From: Solen grandis
Lineage: Eukaryota > Mollusca > Bivalvia > Adapedonta > Solenidae
Direction: 5' to 3'
Length of the DNA stretch: 64,000 nucleotides
Assembly: GCA_021229015.1 (NCBI GenBank)
Contig: CM037791.1
Coordinates: 496,001 to 560,000 of the forward strand
Each line of letters starts with the position of its first letter. Within the stretch, counting starts at the first letter, position 1. The translations under genes and the position numbers were made by a program. Shown piece after piece: positions 19,437 to 32,060 of the stretch. The notes under the pieces were generated by a model. That model worked only from the letters and a program-made list of their open reading frames with translations. It did not search any database and was not told the DNA's origin.

Positions 19437-20060
19437 AGCTCACCTGGCACAAATTGCCAAGGTGAGCTTTTGGGACCAGCCTTTGTCCGGCGTCCGTCGT
19501 CAACAATTTACTTAAACATCTTCTTCTCTGAAACTACTGATGGGAAAGTGATCCAACTTTGCAAGGATGTTCCTAAGGTGATCCCCTATAAAAATTGTTC
19601 AATTAGTTCACAGGAGCTAAAAATAGATTTTAAATGTGAATTCTTAAAAAATCTTCATCTGAAACCACAAAACCTAGAGCTTAGATATTTGGTATGTAGC
19701 ATTGTCTAGTGGATCTTTACCAAGTTTGTTCAAATCATGACCCTGGGGTCAAAATTGGCCTCGCCCCAGGGGTCACTTGATTTAACATAGGCTTATATAG
19801 GAAAAACTTGAAAAATCTTCTTCTCAGAAACCACAAGGCCTGGAGTTTAGATATTTGGTATTTAACATGGGCTAATAGACCTCTGCCAAGTTTGTTTAGA
19901 TATTTGGTATGTAACATGGGCTAATAGACCTCTGCCAAGTTTGTTCAAATCATGGCCCTGGGGTAATAATTGGTCCAGCCCCAGGGGTCACTTGATTTTA
20001 TATAGCCTAATGTAACATGTACCAGGTGGGCAGTCAAGGGCCATCATGGCCCTCTTGTTG
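19437..20060 (+). mobile_element. AGCTCACC-family element, complete
   Basis: Left hairpin AGCTCACCTGGCACAAAT with CCAAGGTGAGCT, then GTCCGGCGTCCGTCGTC. The internal units of about 165 bp share TTAGATATTTGGTATGTA and CAAGTTTGTTCAAATCATG. The right end is CAGTCAAGGGCCATCATGGC then CCTCTTGTTG. Close to the sequence of 60658-62524. Confidence 0.75.
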
Positions 20061-22659
20061 TTGTTTTTTTGTTGTTGTTTTTTAAATACCATTTTTTTTT
20101 TACCTCAGGATTTTTCAAAATTAAAATAGGCACACATTTTTCCCCACAAAATAGTGTTTTTACCCTACATCTGTAATAAACAAAAAAAAAGAAATTAAAG
20201 ACTCGGAATCAATTATATGGAGCTCCACTTAAAGCTGTACACTGTTAATTAAGCTTCAGGGTTTTGTTGTTGTTTTTTTTAACACAAAAAAAAAAACAGA
20301 GAGAAACCAAATTAATGATGTCATCTATTGTGCTTTGTAAAACCACTGTTACAAAGTAACTTTGGCTCTGTTTTTGTATCTCTGTCAGATAATTTAGTGT
20401 CGGTCCCCCAGGATTTCCCACAGTTGCACCTATCAGTTCTCAGCCAGCCTGTTCAAGACACACTCCAGTGACTGATGGATTTCCTATATACCCTTACATG
20501 CAGTCCACATAGGGTCCCCAGCCTCTGGAGAAATTGCCACAGTGGATGGCATTCAAGCAAACAAAAGGTCTATAGATCCTGCCTATACTGTCAATTGATC
20601 AAGCTAAATTATTGACCTGTCCGATTCTCCAGAGGTAATTAGTAGTACACCCTGGTTAATTCAGTATTCATGTACAAGCAGTCCGAGCAGGGTTCGTGAG
20701 TACAGGGTCAATATTCTGCCTCCTCTTCTCAATCGAATCCAATGCAGATTCTATATACATGTGGGATGCAGTCCTGCCTGAGCATCTAGGAAGTGTTTCG
20801 GAGCTTTCCCCATTTCGCTTATTTCCTGTTGGTAGTTTTTCAAGTGAGGTTGAATATTCACTCTTCTCAGGAGAGAAATAGGTTTATCCTGATTTTGGTA
20901 AGTTATTTGAGATTTTAATAATAAGTGATTCGTTGATATCTTGGGTTGTGGAATATAACTGATATTGCCGTTAAAGCTGAAAGGATATTGATGAATTAGT
21001 TAATGAAACTTTGGATATTAATTTTAATTTTTGGGAGCTTTGGGAATAAACTTATTGAAAAGTGTGTTAGATGCAATAAAAGGAGACAGTGGTAATAACT
21101 TATTTGCTATATTGTGTTTGATTCATCTGATTTTGCCTTAGTTTTTCACTTTTGTGTTTAGAATCAGTCAGCAAGGACTGCGCTTGTAAATTGAAAAAGT
21201 TTGTCAAAAGGAGGCACAACATGTATGTATTTGGTTTGAAAATGTATGAAAGCATAGCACTTATAAATGGAATGTTAAAAAATGTTTACAATTTTTAAAA
21301 AATCCAGGTTTGTGAAAGAAATATACTGTCAGTAAAATTATAAGCAGGATATACAACAAATAAGGACAAAATGCTTTTAATTTGTTTTTTATAGAAAAAA
21401 AACTTGAAGCAGTGTGTATATAATATACTGTCAAATCTGGGAATAATGGTCAGCTATAGGATGTTTACATGGTGACCTTTGTTCATAGGTGACCATGGTT
21501 TAGATGGTCACTTAAAAGGAACATTTAGTGTAGCTAGAGATATTTTTGTAGTAAAATGCATATTGAACATCATATAATAGCTATATATCACACACAGTTT
21601 GCACAGGCAAAGTTAACAGTTATCTGGAGATGAAAATAAATCATTGAAAACTTGATGCAGAACTATATACTGCATTTAAATAAATTAGCAAACAGTTACA
21701 ACAGTTTTGCATGCATCAAGTCATTGAAATGAGTTTTATAAGTGAGATAGAAAATGAAAAGAAATTCTTAGCATAGATTATTTCATTGAACACAGAAAAA
21801 GGATAAAGAACTAGCTTCAAAAACCGATACTTAAATCATAATATATATTAGGCACAAACGTTTTTCAAGTTAAAGTAACTTTGAAAATCAAAGAGTCAAA
21901 TTAAAGATTAAGAAGTCCTTAAGGGAAATCCAATTCAGTTATTTTTCAGTTATTTTTCACATAATCTGTCATATTTCTGTTTCTGCAGCTTGAAAATTTC
22001 CAGGAGGGTTATATCCATGTGTTTTTTTTAATCTTTATCAAATTAAATCTCCTCTTTTTCTGTCTTTACCCTGGCAAAAGGTACACCATTAACAAACTAA
22101 AATGTCTTTTACAGTCTGTACTATTTCTGGGAAAGAAAACATTTGCGGTGGAAAATAATTCATTTATGGTCCTGTTTCCAAGAAGAAAAAAACTATTCTT
22201 TTCATTTTTATTTGTAATCTGAAAGTAAAAAATTGTCTTTGTAAAATGTGTGATATGGGTGAAACAAGCATGGGGGAACAAAAAAAAAGGCCCTTTTTCT
22301 GAAAAATACGGGGTCCTGTGATGCAGACCCTGCCTTTCACAAAGAATGTTACTTTTTAGAAGTGTTAATAGTGGGGTTACATTATATTTAAAAAAGCAGT
22401 CTTTATGCCTTTATTATCATACTATATAAGGTGAGCTTTCTCTGAACACTGTATCTGGTTCATTTAAGTTTGTATACAAATAAATTCTATCAAAGACATT
22501 AGAAGTTTGCTCTACTTCTCATTTATTTTCATCATAAAGCATGAAATATTTAACCTTTTTAGCCTGTCTGTTTTGAAAAAAATGTTAAGCTATTATGATT
22601 GCTGCGTTGTCATTCATTTTGTCATGCAAAAACTTTAATGTAGCCCATTACTCAAACAT
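20061..22659. other. Mostly unassigned DNA; possible non-coding exon at 20390-20897
   Basis: The stretch 20390-20897 has less simple sequence than its surroundings. It follows a pyrimidine-rich tract ending CAG (TTTTTGTATCTCTGTCAG) and stops at TTTTG/GTAAGTTA, a good splice-donor match. Only a 61-codon frame lies inside and it has no recognisable domain. A 5'-UTR exon before a long intron is possible but weak. The remainder to 22659 shows nothing I can support. Confidence 0.2.
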
Positions 22660-23300
22660 TTAAAGGTATTAACACAAAACTTGGAATACTTTACAATCAT
22701 GACAAGGCACAGTTGTAAGACAAGGGGCATTATTAATCAGGTTTTATGCTGTTCGCTGTTCCTCAGTGGTCTGGAAATGAGGATTTTATAATTATATTTG
22801 GTAAGGTTTAACTGTGGTTTTCTGCAGATCAGGCTTTATGTGGTACCTATTGAGTGCATCAAAATGAGTCTATATGAGGGAAAGGGTTAAGTAGAATGTC
22901 TTGAAAACTATGAAAGGTATCAACACAAAACTTGGAATACTTTATAATCATGACAAGGTGAAAATGTAAGACAAGGGGCATTATTCTGAAAGCTGTTTCT
23001 TCAGAGCTATGCCCATTTGTTGTGTCACCTCCTGAAGCAGAGGTGACACATAGGGATCACTTTTCTGTTGTCTGTCCGTCCGTCTGTTTGTTTCTCACAC
23101 TTTTTCCATCACATTTCAGCAGGTGACACACGTGTTCCTGAGAACACTCTTGTAACTTAGAATTCTGATCAAAATTGCTTATTGAGTAGAATGATTTGAA
23201 AAGTATCAACATGAAACTTGGAAAACTTTATAATCATGACAAGATGCAGTTGTAAGACAAGGGGCATTACTCTGAAAGCAATATTTTTATAGGCATACCC
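22660..23300 (+). repeat. Repeat with AACTTGGAATACTTTA units, plus GTGACACA motif
   Basis: Three units share AACTTGGAATACTTTATAAT, CATGACAAGG and GTAAGACAAGGGGCATTA (near 22678, 22928 and 23213). Between the second and third lies GTGTCACCTCCTGAAGCAGA with the inverted GGTGACACATAGGGATCA, like 43366-43462. MITE copy 5 interrupts the first unit. Confidence 0.6.
22736..22890 (-). mobile_element. TTAA hairpin MITE, copy 5, truncated
   Basis: Minus-strand copy running from the end of the palindrome (ATCAGGTTTTATGCTG) to GAGGGAAAGGGTTAA. The half containing the other palindrome arm and terminus is missing, so the break lies in the palindrome. Confidence 0.8.
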
Positions 23301-23934
23301 TTTTTCAACTTTTGTTAAAATTGTTTATTATTCAAAACAATTACATTTCTCCTACACTATGTAAGATTTTTTTTTTCTTTTTCATATTTACTAAACACTT
23401 ACTCTTTATGACCTAATTGTGTTCAGATTTAAAATCTCAAATATGGCCCCCCCCGTTGTTGACATATAAAACAGATAGCATTGGTGCCGCTCTGCAGAGG
23501 TCTAATTGTTTAAAAAAAAAAAAAAAAAAAAATCATGTTTGTGAAAAGGAAGTCATAAGGAAAATGCCCTCATGCATCTATGATAACTGTTTTGAAAATT
23601 AGAAGGCAAAAGAAGCCCTTTTAAAACATATTTCAGTGTTAACCAGTATTATTTTGTATGTTATTATTATGCTACAAGCGAATTGTTACACAAGCGAATT
23701 GTTGCCTGAATATACCCTGAAATTATATATGCACAGTACAAGAACAGTTTTCATTAAGGTTTGTGAAATAGGTTATGGAGATACATGTATTGCCTTTCCT
23801 CTAACGACTTTGTACTCTTAAATTGTTAAGTGACTTACTTTCCTTAACAGGTTGTAGCAGCAGGTAGTGTGTTACTTGCTTAAAGTTGCTTTATCTTATC
23901 ACTAAAACATGAATTTTCTAGTTAAGTCTCCCAA
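23301..23934. other. Unassigned non-coding DNA
   Basis: Contains a poly-A run at about 23512-23532. Nothing else recognised. Confidence 0.5.
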
Positions 23935-25070
23935 ACGAAGTTTGGAGACTTATTGTTTTTACTCCATTTCTTCTTCTTCTTATTATTATTCCTTCTTCTT
24001 TCTTCTGTTGGCAACATTGTATGGCCATATCTCGGAGGCCGCCAACCTATCTTTATAAAACTTCACACACTTATAGTCCTCAATGAGTAGTGGTGCCCCC
24101 CTGATTTTTGTAAATGGGTGGTCCCTTGGGGTCATGGGCCACCCCCTCAAAGACGGAATTTTGCATAAAAAATGTACTTTGGTTAAATATTTCAAATTTC
24201 CAACCCTGAATCATATATTTTTTGTTCTTTATGATGAGATGTATTGAATAGTACTACTTTGGTGTCGCCCAAGGTTACCCAGGGGTCAGGCCCCACCCTG
24301 TCAATTTTACTTATGACCTTATATCTCAATCAAAGTGCACAATGCACTGAGAGACGGCGACGGGATAATTAACATTATAAACCCAGAGTTTCTGAAGTTA
24401 TTGAAGCAGTCATATGAGGACAAAAACTCCACCCGCTGTTGCTACAGAATTTCTGTTTGTAACATAATAATCCGGAGTAAAGGTCATGAACCTTTCATTC
24501 ATAAGGAGCTGCATACCTAAGTAGGTCATTCTCTTTCTCTAGTGCTGGCGAATGGATCTATCTGTTGTTTTGTATATGTAGAAATTGACCAGGTATTTGA
24601 TTATTTAAGATACTAGAATGTTTGCCTATCTATTTCCAAGTTAAGAAATGCCCTGGGAGGAACCTAACTCGCCATCATGCAAAATATTGTGTGGACTACT
24701 TTAGGTCAATTACATACATACGGAGCACTATTTTTTTCTTTTTACAGTAGTAGATCTTCATATACGTAAGATGGGTTGCTGTTCTGGTTAAGGAATGTCA
24801 CGGATATTTTTTTCACGCTTAAAGTTGATGCTTCCAATGCTAAATAATGGCAAAAGAAAACATGTTAACAAACAATAACACTAAAAGCGGCTACAGTTAT
24901 GATTTAAACGTCTGTGTAACATATTCCACTCTTATTCGTTAGTGCAGAATCGCATTGCATGGATCCGCACTAAGCGCGGAGAGGTACAGTTAAAATTGTT
25001 GTGGAAAATATGCAAATTAGCAAGGCCTGATTTCGTTCTTCAGCATAAGACGGCTAATCGCCGTCTAAAA
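23925..25070 (+). repeat. AGTCTCCC hairpin repeat
   Basis: Starts with the hairpin TCTCCCAAACGAAGTTTGGA followed by GACTTATTGTTTTTACTCC and a TTC/TTA-rich stretch. A plausible far end is the hairpin GACGGCTAATCGCCGTC near 25049-25065. The layout (5' hairpin, non-coding body, 3' hairpin) resembles the AGCTCACC family. The extent is uncertain and the middle may be host DNA. Confidence 0.4.
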
Positions 25071-25123
25071 ACTTCTTATTGATAAATGATAAACCTGGAG
25101 ACTTTGCTGCAGAGCACTGAGAC

Positions 25124-27027
25124 TAGGGTTGGGTATTTTTATTCATGAAACGGTCCGATACCAATAGCAGTATGACGAAACAATACCGGTATTTTAACGA
25201 TACTGATACTATGATTACTATCATCAGTTTACCATATCAAAGCCTTTGCTGCAAATAAGCACTAGTAAGGTAAATCATGTACAATAATCTGTTTTATTTA
25301 TATTAACTAGTCTTATGTCATGCTATGCTGTAAAGTATACCTTTGAAAATTTTCTTATTTTGTTTGTTTTTAAAATTGTACATTAATTTATTTTTTATTC
25401 TTTTTTTTTTTCATTCAAGGAACATTGCAAGATTTAAACAGTAACAGAAACATTTTGGTGCAGGAGAAAAAAAATCTAAGGAAAAGCTTTTTAATATTTT
25501 AATAGCTAAAGACAAAAAGTAAATGATAACATATGCTTAACGAAACAGACAAATGATAATTACGACTAGAAAGATCAAATTTACACATCTAATAACCACC
25601 TTTGAATAGTATTTATATTGACTAGATCTGACTTTAAACACAGTTAAGTTGAACTTAAAGTGTATAGACACTCTTTTGCACATAGAATATTGAGAGATTG
25701 AAAAAGGAATCTCAACTAAAAGAACTTAAATCTCTTCATCATCATAAATGTTCAGCAAGATCAGCATTCTTGAACAACAACCATTACAAACGGCCCTTAC
25801 AAACTACATTTGCCCCCGTTAATTTACTTAGAATAATATGCCCAAACTTTGGATTTTTTAGACGGTTTCCAACACCGACCATTTCAGTTGTTAAAAGCCG
25901 TAAACTCTTATGTATTGTGCACATTTTTATGACTTTAACTTCAATTTCGGAGAATGGGTGCACAATACACAAGCTTTCAATTTTTTCGTAGTTTTTCCAG
26001 CTTTACCCCACCCTCTAAAAAGTCATATCGGCGTTCAGTGAAGTCAATACGAGTGTACGATTTCATAATTCAAATCGTATTAAAGCTTTATCGTATATTT
26101 CCCTGCAAAAAATGTGTTGTCTGGTTGTGATTTCTATAACATAATTGTGAAATAAATGCTAACGAAATCATTGTTCTCGTATTCATATTATGATTACATT
26201 GTTTTGACCCTCCCAGAACTACTTAATAAATTGACGACATACAGCAAAATGTGATGTCTAAGCATCGTCATGACTGAGACCAACAATGATTGCCATCATG
26301 TTATGATTATATTTTGTTTGAATTATATACAGACGATATTCTAGCTAGTTTCATTTTGGACAGAACTGTTCAGTTTGAGAAAATTGTGTACTTCAAATTC
26401 TAATTGGAAAGGGACTTGCGACAAACAAACAACAAGGTGTCAACATATGAAGATTATTACTCAAACAATTGGCCATAATTATAATCAACGTAACAATGAA
26501 AATTAAATGTTGATACTAGAGGTGTGAATAATATTTTTTGTATGATTGACTTGCGGAAGCAGTAGAACCTTTTTTTACCTGAAGCTCTATTGAACGTCCA
26601 CAAAACACCTGCGTCTAATTAAAAATGGCGGCCTCCTCGAGTGTGCAATATCATTCTTTTAAATAGTGTAATAAATACTTTTTATTTTAATTTTAGGACT
26701 TTTTGTTAATCCTTCATCAGTAAGTATTTTATAAATGAAAATGTTTATTTGTGAAATTAGAATTGTCCCATGACTTGCTCTATATGTCAGTCAGCACTGC
26801 TGTAACAAGATATGGATCCTTATACATTGTTCATGGTTAGTTATCTGTGTTTTAAGGCCATTTTAATGTTATTTGTTTACATTTTTACGTTTTAAAGACT
26901 TATTTATTGACACAATAACAGAAGTATCGAAACCAGGCACCAGTATTTTATGAAACAGTATATATCGGTACTTTACGAAGTTACTATTTGGTATTGGACT
27001 GATACCGGGAATCGGTGTCCAACCCTA
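25124..27027. mobile_element. hAT-like non-autonomous element, 1.9 kb
   Basis: Terminal inverted repeats TAGGGTTGGGTA (left) and TAGGGTTGGACA (inward from the right). The flanking 8-mers ACTGAGAC (25116-25123) and ACTGAACC (27028-27035) agree at six of eight positions, fitting an aged hAT 8-bp target duplication. Subterminal sequence is rich in ATACCGG/GTATCGG-like motifs on both sides. The longest internal frame (25698-25991) has no hAT dimerisation domain. Confidence 0.7.
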
Positions 27028-27035
27028 ACTGAACC

Positions 27036-27823
27036 TATGTTTATTAGATACATCATTTTGTTGAAGAATCCAAGGGCATAGTGAAACCTGTTTTAGATGG
27101 TTTTTTGACTGAGTCAATGCTTTTGTTTACAATATAAGTTTGAACTCAAGGTGTCTAGCCCTTGGCTCCAGAATCCAATATAAAGTACAGGTCTCGGGTC
27201 AGCCGTCAGACACTGCTAATGTAGTATAGTACTGTATTCACCTCATTGGTGTTTCTGTAGTAGTGGAAGTATGATCTAAGATTGAAATCTATATCATGTA
27301 TAGATAGATAGTGAACCTGATATTACATTTTGTTGTGTATCGCTAAAGTAGGTCGTTTAGACTTATATTCCTTAACCTTTTTTTTTTTTTTTTTTTTTTT
27401 TTTGACCTTTGGCAAACTGTCATTGACCCTGTAGATATATAACAGCCCATGGAAATGGATACTTCAGATTTAAACATTTTCCATTTATATCATGTTATAT
27501 CATGCTTGCCTTAACAAAATAAATACTTGCATCATTAGAAAGCAGATGTTGGGGATGTAATAAATATTTCGACATGCTTATAAAGTCTAGTATTTATCAT
27601 TGAACAACCCTTCCATTTTGTCTGGTATTTATGTATTTGCACCCTTTAATTTAGTCTGGTATTTGTTTTGCATGTTTGCCTAAAACAGAGATAGAGTATG
27701 CAATTTTCTCCACAAAAGACTTGCCAGTACTTATAATAAACATTATTACCTTCATAATTCATAGACGTCTTCCCCTCGTCATATAAAAAAAAAAAAAAAA
27801 AAAAAAATACTTTTTTAAATCTA
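27036..27823. other. Unassigned non-coding DNA
   Basis: Holds a poly-T tract at about 27379-27403 and a poly-A tract at 27785-27807. No gene supported. Confidence 0.5.
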
Positions 27824-28675
27824 CAGTAAAACCTCGCTAAGTGGGCCACCTTTGGGTCTTTTTCAAACTGTCCCACTTAGTGAGGTGGTCCTTTTAGTGA
27901 ATTTCCACAGTATAGATATGAAATGTATATGTGCACGCACTATACTGTACTTTTTATAACATTATTTTGTTAAGTTACACTGTTAAATTAATTTCATATA
28001 TTAATTATTTTTTTTTTAAAAACCAATTCCATATTTATCAGCTAAAAAACGTTGAGATTGACCAGAACTCTCTTTAATAAGAGAGACCTTTTCCGCAAGA
28101 GAGAGTTCTTTAGCAGGTTTTCTTTGACTACCCATCGTCATTTGATTACAGCGGTATCTAGAGAACAATTTATACAGGAGGCTTGTCTCTCACAAATTTG
28201 ACATCAATCACTCATTAATATTGATCAATATAAAGCAATAACATCAAAAAACTTACCGTCAATTGATTAAAGAAAAAGCCGAAGATTTGATCAGTTTTTA
28301 AACATCATAAACAAATTGCCTTAATTATCGACTTTTTTACGGTAACCGTAAGTGAATCTACAATGTCGTAATTGAAAGTCATTAAGTGTGTAAACAATCG
28401 CAATCTCTTGGCTGTGTTTGCAGACGTGTGAACTGATCAGTGACACTTGTGTAATTGGACCACTTTGTGATGTCCCACTTAGCGAGGATTAAAAAAGGTG
28501 TGAATTCGTTAATTGGTTCTGAAAAAACTGTCCCGCATACCGGATAGCGAGGTGCCCCGTATTCCGAGGTTGTGGGACATTAGAATAAAGAAGAAAAAAA
28601 ATGGTTCTGAAAAATAATGTCCCGGGAAGCGAGGTGCCCCGATTTCCGAGGTGGTCCGCTTGCGAGGTTTTACTG
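27824..28675 (-). mobile_element. pogo/Tigger-like deletion derivative
   Basis: 852 bp flanked by TA. Inverted ends are CAGTAAAACCTCGCTAAG at the left and CAGTAAAACCTCGCAAGC inward from the right, extending to CCACCT. The TA target and CAGT...CCTC ends are typical of pogo/Tigger elements. Subterminal motifs GTCCCACTTAG and GCGAGGTGCCCCG recur several times and may be transposase-binding sites. A remnant of the transposase start is inside on the minus strand. Confidence 0.8.
28016..28141 (-). pseudogene. pogo/CENP-B-type transposase, N-terminal helix-turn-helix only
   Basis: A 41-residue minus-strand frame begins MTMGSQRKPAKELSLAEKVS and continues LIKESSGQSQRFLADKYGIG before a stop in an A/T-rich run. 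The pattern LSLAEKVSLIKES...SQRFLADKYGI is that of the CENP-B N-terminal/pogo DNA-binding domain at the start of Tigger-type transposases. The second helix-turn-helix and the DDE catalytic domain are absent, so this is a truncated remnant. It is too short for most gene finders. If expressed, it could only bind DNA; that is speculation. Confidence 0.7.
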
Positions 28676-29836
28676 TATGTAAATTCTTCAAATTTGCTAT
28701 TTACACCAGTTTTAATTCTCTTTTCCCAGTTTCCCCATCTTCTAAAAAAAAGGGGGGGGGGGCTGCCAGAACTTAATTAACTTGCTGTAACTATATTACC
28801 AGGCTCAAGGCTTGTGTTTCATAAAACATCTATATTTGAGATATTTCTCACTTAAATGTAAAAAAAATAAATAATAATAATCTCTACAATTTTAAAAAGA
28901 CCTTTTCCTGGAAGAAGATTTTTTTTCTCTAGGTCATTCAGTCAGTGAATACTAGATCTTCAAAATAATCTCAATCTGCAGGCCAGGTTTGACAATGCTT
29001 TCTTCTCCACAGTACCTTTGAAATGAGACGGGAGCACTTTAAAACCTGTTCAGACTAAACATGTTTTTAACCTGATCTGGTCGGCCACTGGTTTTACAAG
29101 CTGTCACATATATATAGCTTATCTGAGTGAAAATTAAAACTTTTATGTCGTAGGGTGGCTAGACAAAATTGAACCATGATGTTATCGTCAAGTTTTCTTG
29201 ACACTTCAACGGCTTCCAGCTAGCCTGCGGAGGTTTCTTTACAATCCTTGTTTTAGAAGCTTGTCTGCAGCCATTTTAATGTCTAATCTTCTTAGTAAAA
29301 TCCTCTTTCATCTCTCTGCCATCATCAGATAGTGTGAGGATTCAGTTGCCCTTAGTGACCTCGGGGTTCCATGTCTTGGTACTTAAGGCAACTTCCACTT
29401 CCCTACATAGGAGTCGACTGTCCTTGCCTGAGTAAAATATTATCACAAAAAACAATGGTTGACTCAGTGCAATTAATTATTGTAACCTTGGATTTTTTCT
29501 GATTTTATCCTTTGCTGGATGACTCTCATTAAATGTAAAAATTTTCTAATGACTGTCTGAATTCTGAAAACTAGAGGTAAAACGAGTGAGTCATTGTGTT
29601 ACAATTGTCATACGAGATTCTGTCATTCAGTATAACACATCTGTGACCAGTGGCCTTTGTTAACATATTGTATTTCTGAATGATATTCTATAGATTAATT
29701 CTACTCAGTGAATATATTTTGTCCACCTAATCAACATTCATGTATGTTCTTACTTTGGAATTTGTGAAATTTTGTTAATGCTCTGTTAGGAATGCATTGC
29801 GACCCAAATGTAAGCTCAAACATTTTCAGTGCCTGT
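28676..29836. other. Unassigned non-coding DNA
   Basis: Includes a G-run near 28750-28762. No gene recognised. Confidence 0.5.
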
Positions 29837-30436
29837 TTAAGAGAGAAACACACATAAGATGCAAAGAGAGACACACATAAAAGGTATACAGACTGTTGAA
29901 GATAGAGACATATGTAAGATACATGGACTGTTGAAGAGAGTGACACATATATAAGATATATGGACTGTTGAAGAGAGACACACACATATAGGATACATGG
30001 ACTGTTAAAGAGAGAGACACATATAAGATACATGGACTGTTAAAGAGAGATACACATATAAGATACATGGACTGTTAAAGAGAGACACACATATAAGAAA
30101 CATGGACTGTTAAAGAGAGACACACACATATAGGATATATGGACTGTTAAAGAGAGACACACATATAGGATACATGGACTGTTAAAGAGAGACACACATA
30201 TAAGATACATGGACTGTTCAAGAGCGACACACATATAAGATACATGGACCATTGAAGAGAGACACACATATAAGATACATGGACTGTTCAAGAGCAACAC
30301 ACATATAAGATACATGGACCATTGAAGAGAGACACACATACAAGATACATGGACTGGTAATTAGAGAGACACACATACAAGATACATGGACTGTTCAAGA
30401 GAGACACACATATAAGATACATGGACTGTTCAAGAG
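29837..30436. repeat. 35-bp minisatellite, about 17 units
   Basis: Unit ATACATGGACTGTTAAAGAG plus AGACACACATATAAG, with a 35-bp step measured between 30066 and 30101. Units vary (GTTCAAGAGCG, CCATTGAAG), and a two-unit higher-order pattern appears at 30211-30330. Minus-strand frames rich in CVSL are artefacts of the repeat. Confidence 0.9.
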
Positions 30437-30669
30437 AAACTTACTAATCACCTTTATAAGCAGCTGAATGGAGATTTAAAAAGAAAATCTCCTTCCAATC
30501 AGATATCTTATGCCTTATTAGAGACCATTTGGCCAGTAAAACATCATGATAAATTGAGATATGGCAATAAATAAAGACACATGGCAGTATCTGTCAGGAA
30601 AACAGAGATTATTAACTGATTTAAAAAAATAGTCAGCCAATTTAGGATTGCTGGAATTCATGTTTTTTT
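30437..30669. other. Unassigned spacer
   Basis: No feature recognised. Confidence 0.5.
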
Positions 30670-30765
30670 AGCTCACCAGAGCACGAAGTGCTCAGGGTAA
30701 GCTATTGGGATCACCCGTCGTCCGTCGTCGTCCGTCATCCGTCGTCAACAATTTGCTTTAAAAGA

Positions 30766-31384
30766 CATCTCCTCTGAAACCGCTGGACAGAATTTGATAA
30801 AACTTGGCATGTATGATCCTTGGGTGGGCCTCTACAAAAATTGCTCAAATAAAGTTGATCCATGAAGAACTCTGGTTGCCATGGCAACAAATAGAAAAAA
30901 TAATTGAAAACTTTGAAAATCATCTCCTCTGAAACCGCTGGACAGAATTTGATAAAACTTGGCATGTATGATCCTTGGGTGGGCCTCTACAAAAATTGCT
31001 CAAATAAAGTTGATCCATGAAGAACTCTGGTTGCCATGGCAACAAATAGAAAAAATAATTGAAAACTTTGAAAATCATCTCCTCTGAAACCGCTGGACAG
31101 AATTTGATAAAACTTGGCATGTATGATCCTTGGGTGGGCCTGTACAAAAATTGCTCAAATAAAGTTGATCCATGAAGAACTCTGGTTGCCATGGCAACAA
31201 ATAGAAAAAATAATTGAAACTTTGAAAATCATCTCCTCTGAAACCGCTGGGCAGAATTTGATAAAACTTGGCATGTATGATCCTTGGGTGGGCCTCTACA
31301 AATATTGCTCAAATACAGTTGATCCATGAAGAACTCTGGTTGCCATGGCAACAAATAGAAAAAATAATTGAAAACTTTGAAAAT
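30766..31384. repeat. 155-bp tandem array, four units
   Basis: Steps of 155, 155, 154 and 155 bp with only a few differences between units (for example CTCTAC/CTGTAC). Each unit contains CTCTGAAACCGCTGGACAG and GGTTGCCATGGCAACAAATA, the latter including the palindrome GTTGCCATGGCAAC. Confidence 0.95.
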
Positions 31385-31981
31385 CATCTCCTCTGAAACA
31401 AATGGTCAGAATTTATATTCCTTTGGCACAAATAGTCACCTTATGAATGTCTACCATAATTGCTAAAATAAAGTTGATCCCTTGAAAAATGAGGCCCCTA
31501 GGGGTTGGCTAATTCCCTTATATACTCTATATAAAACATCAAAATTCTTCTTCTGTGCAAAGGCCAATTTGGGGCCGAAATTTGGCCCCATCTACTCTTC
31601 AATACACAATATTTTTCCCGATTTAGTGTGTTTCTGATTCCGTGATCCACCATTTTGGATTTGAATATTTGAACAAAATAACACTTATCGGTTTGCGAAA
31701 AGTATTTTCAAAACAAAAAGATAACCCAAGAATTTATTAACTGGTTGAAATGAATGAGATTACATGACCGTTGATTGTCCAGTGTGTTTTAAGTTGCATG
31801 ATAACACTGTATTTTCTGAAAATGTTAGCGCTTGTGAATCACAACCGCACTGCTCCATAGAGTGTATAGGGATGGAATTACTATGGTGTCGAGAGTATGT
31901 GGGACATTTAGGTAGAAAATTACTTCTAGGCTACTCATAGTTGTTTTGGCTGCTTTTTCCAGATTAAAAACTGTTACTGAT

Positions 31982-32060
31982 TTAACCTTTTCCTTCATAT
32001 AGACTCATATTGACACTCTCAAAAGGAACCACATAAAATAGTCACAGTTAAACATTCCTT
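31982..32060 (+). mobile_element. TTAA hairpin MITE, copy 6, decayed fragment
   Basis: TTAACCTTTTCCTTCATATA then GACTCATATTGACACTCTC and ACCACATAAA match the left part of the MITE. The rest is lost. Confidence 0.65.

Noticed and set aside
25698..25991. 97-codon frame inside the hAT-like element as a transposase remnant
   Set aside because: No hAT catalytic or dimerisation motif is visible.
29731..30339. Minus-strand frames rich in CVSL and YLIC repeats
   Set aside because: Produced by the 35-bp minisatellite; no start context or domain.
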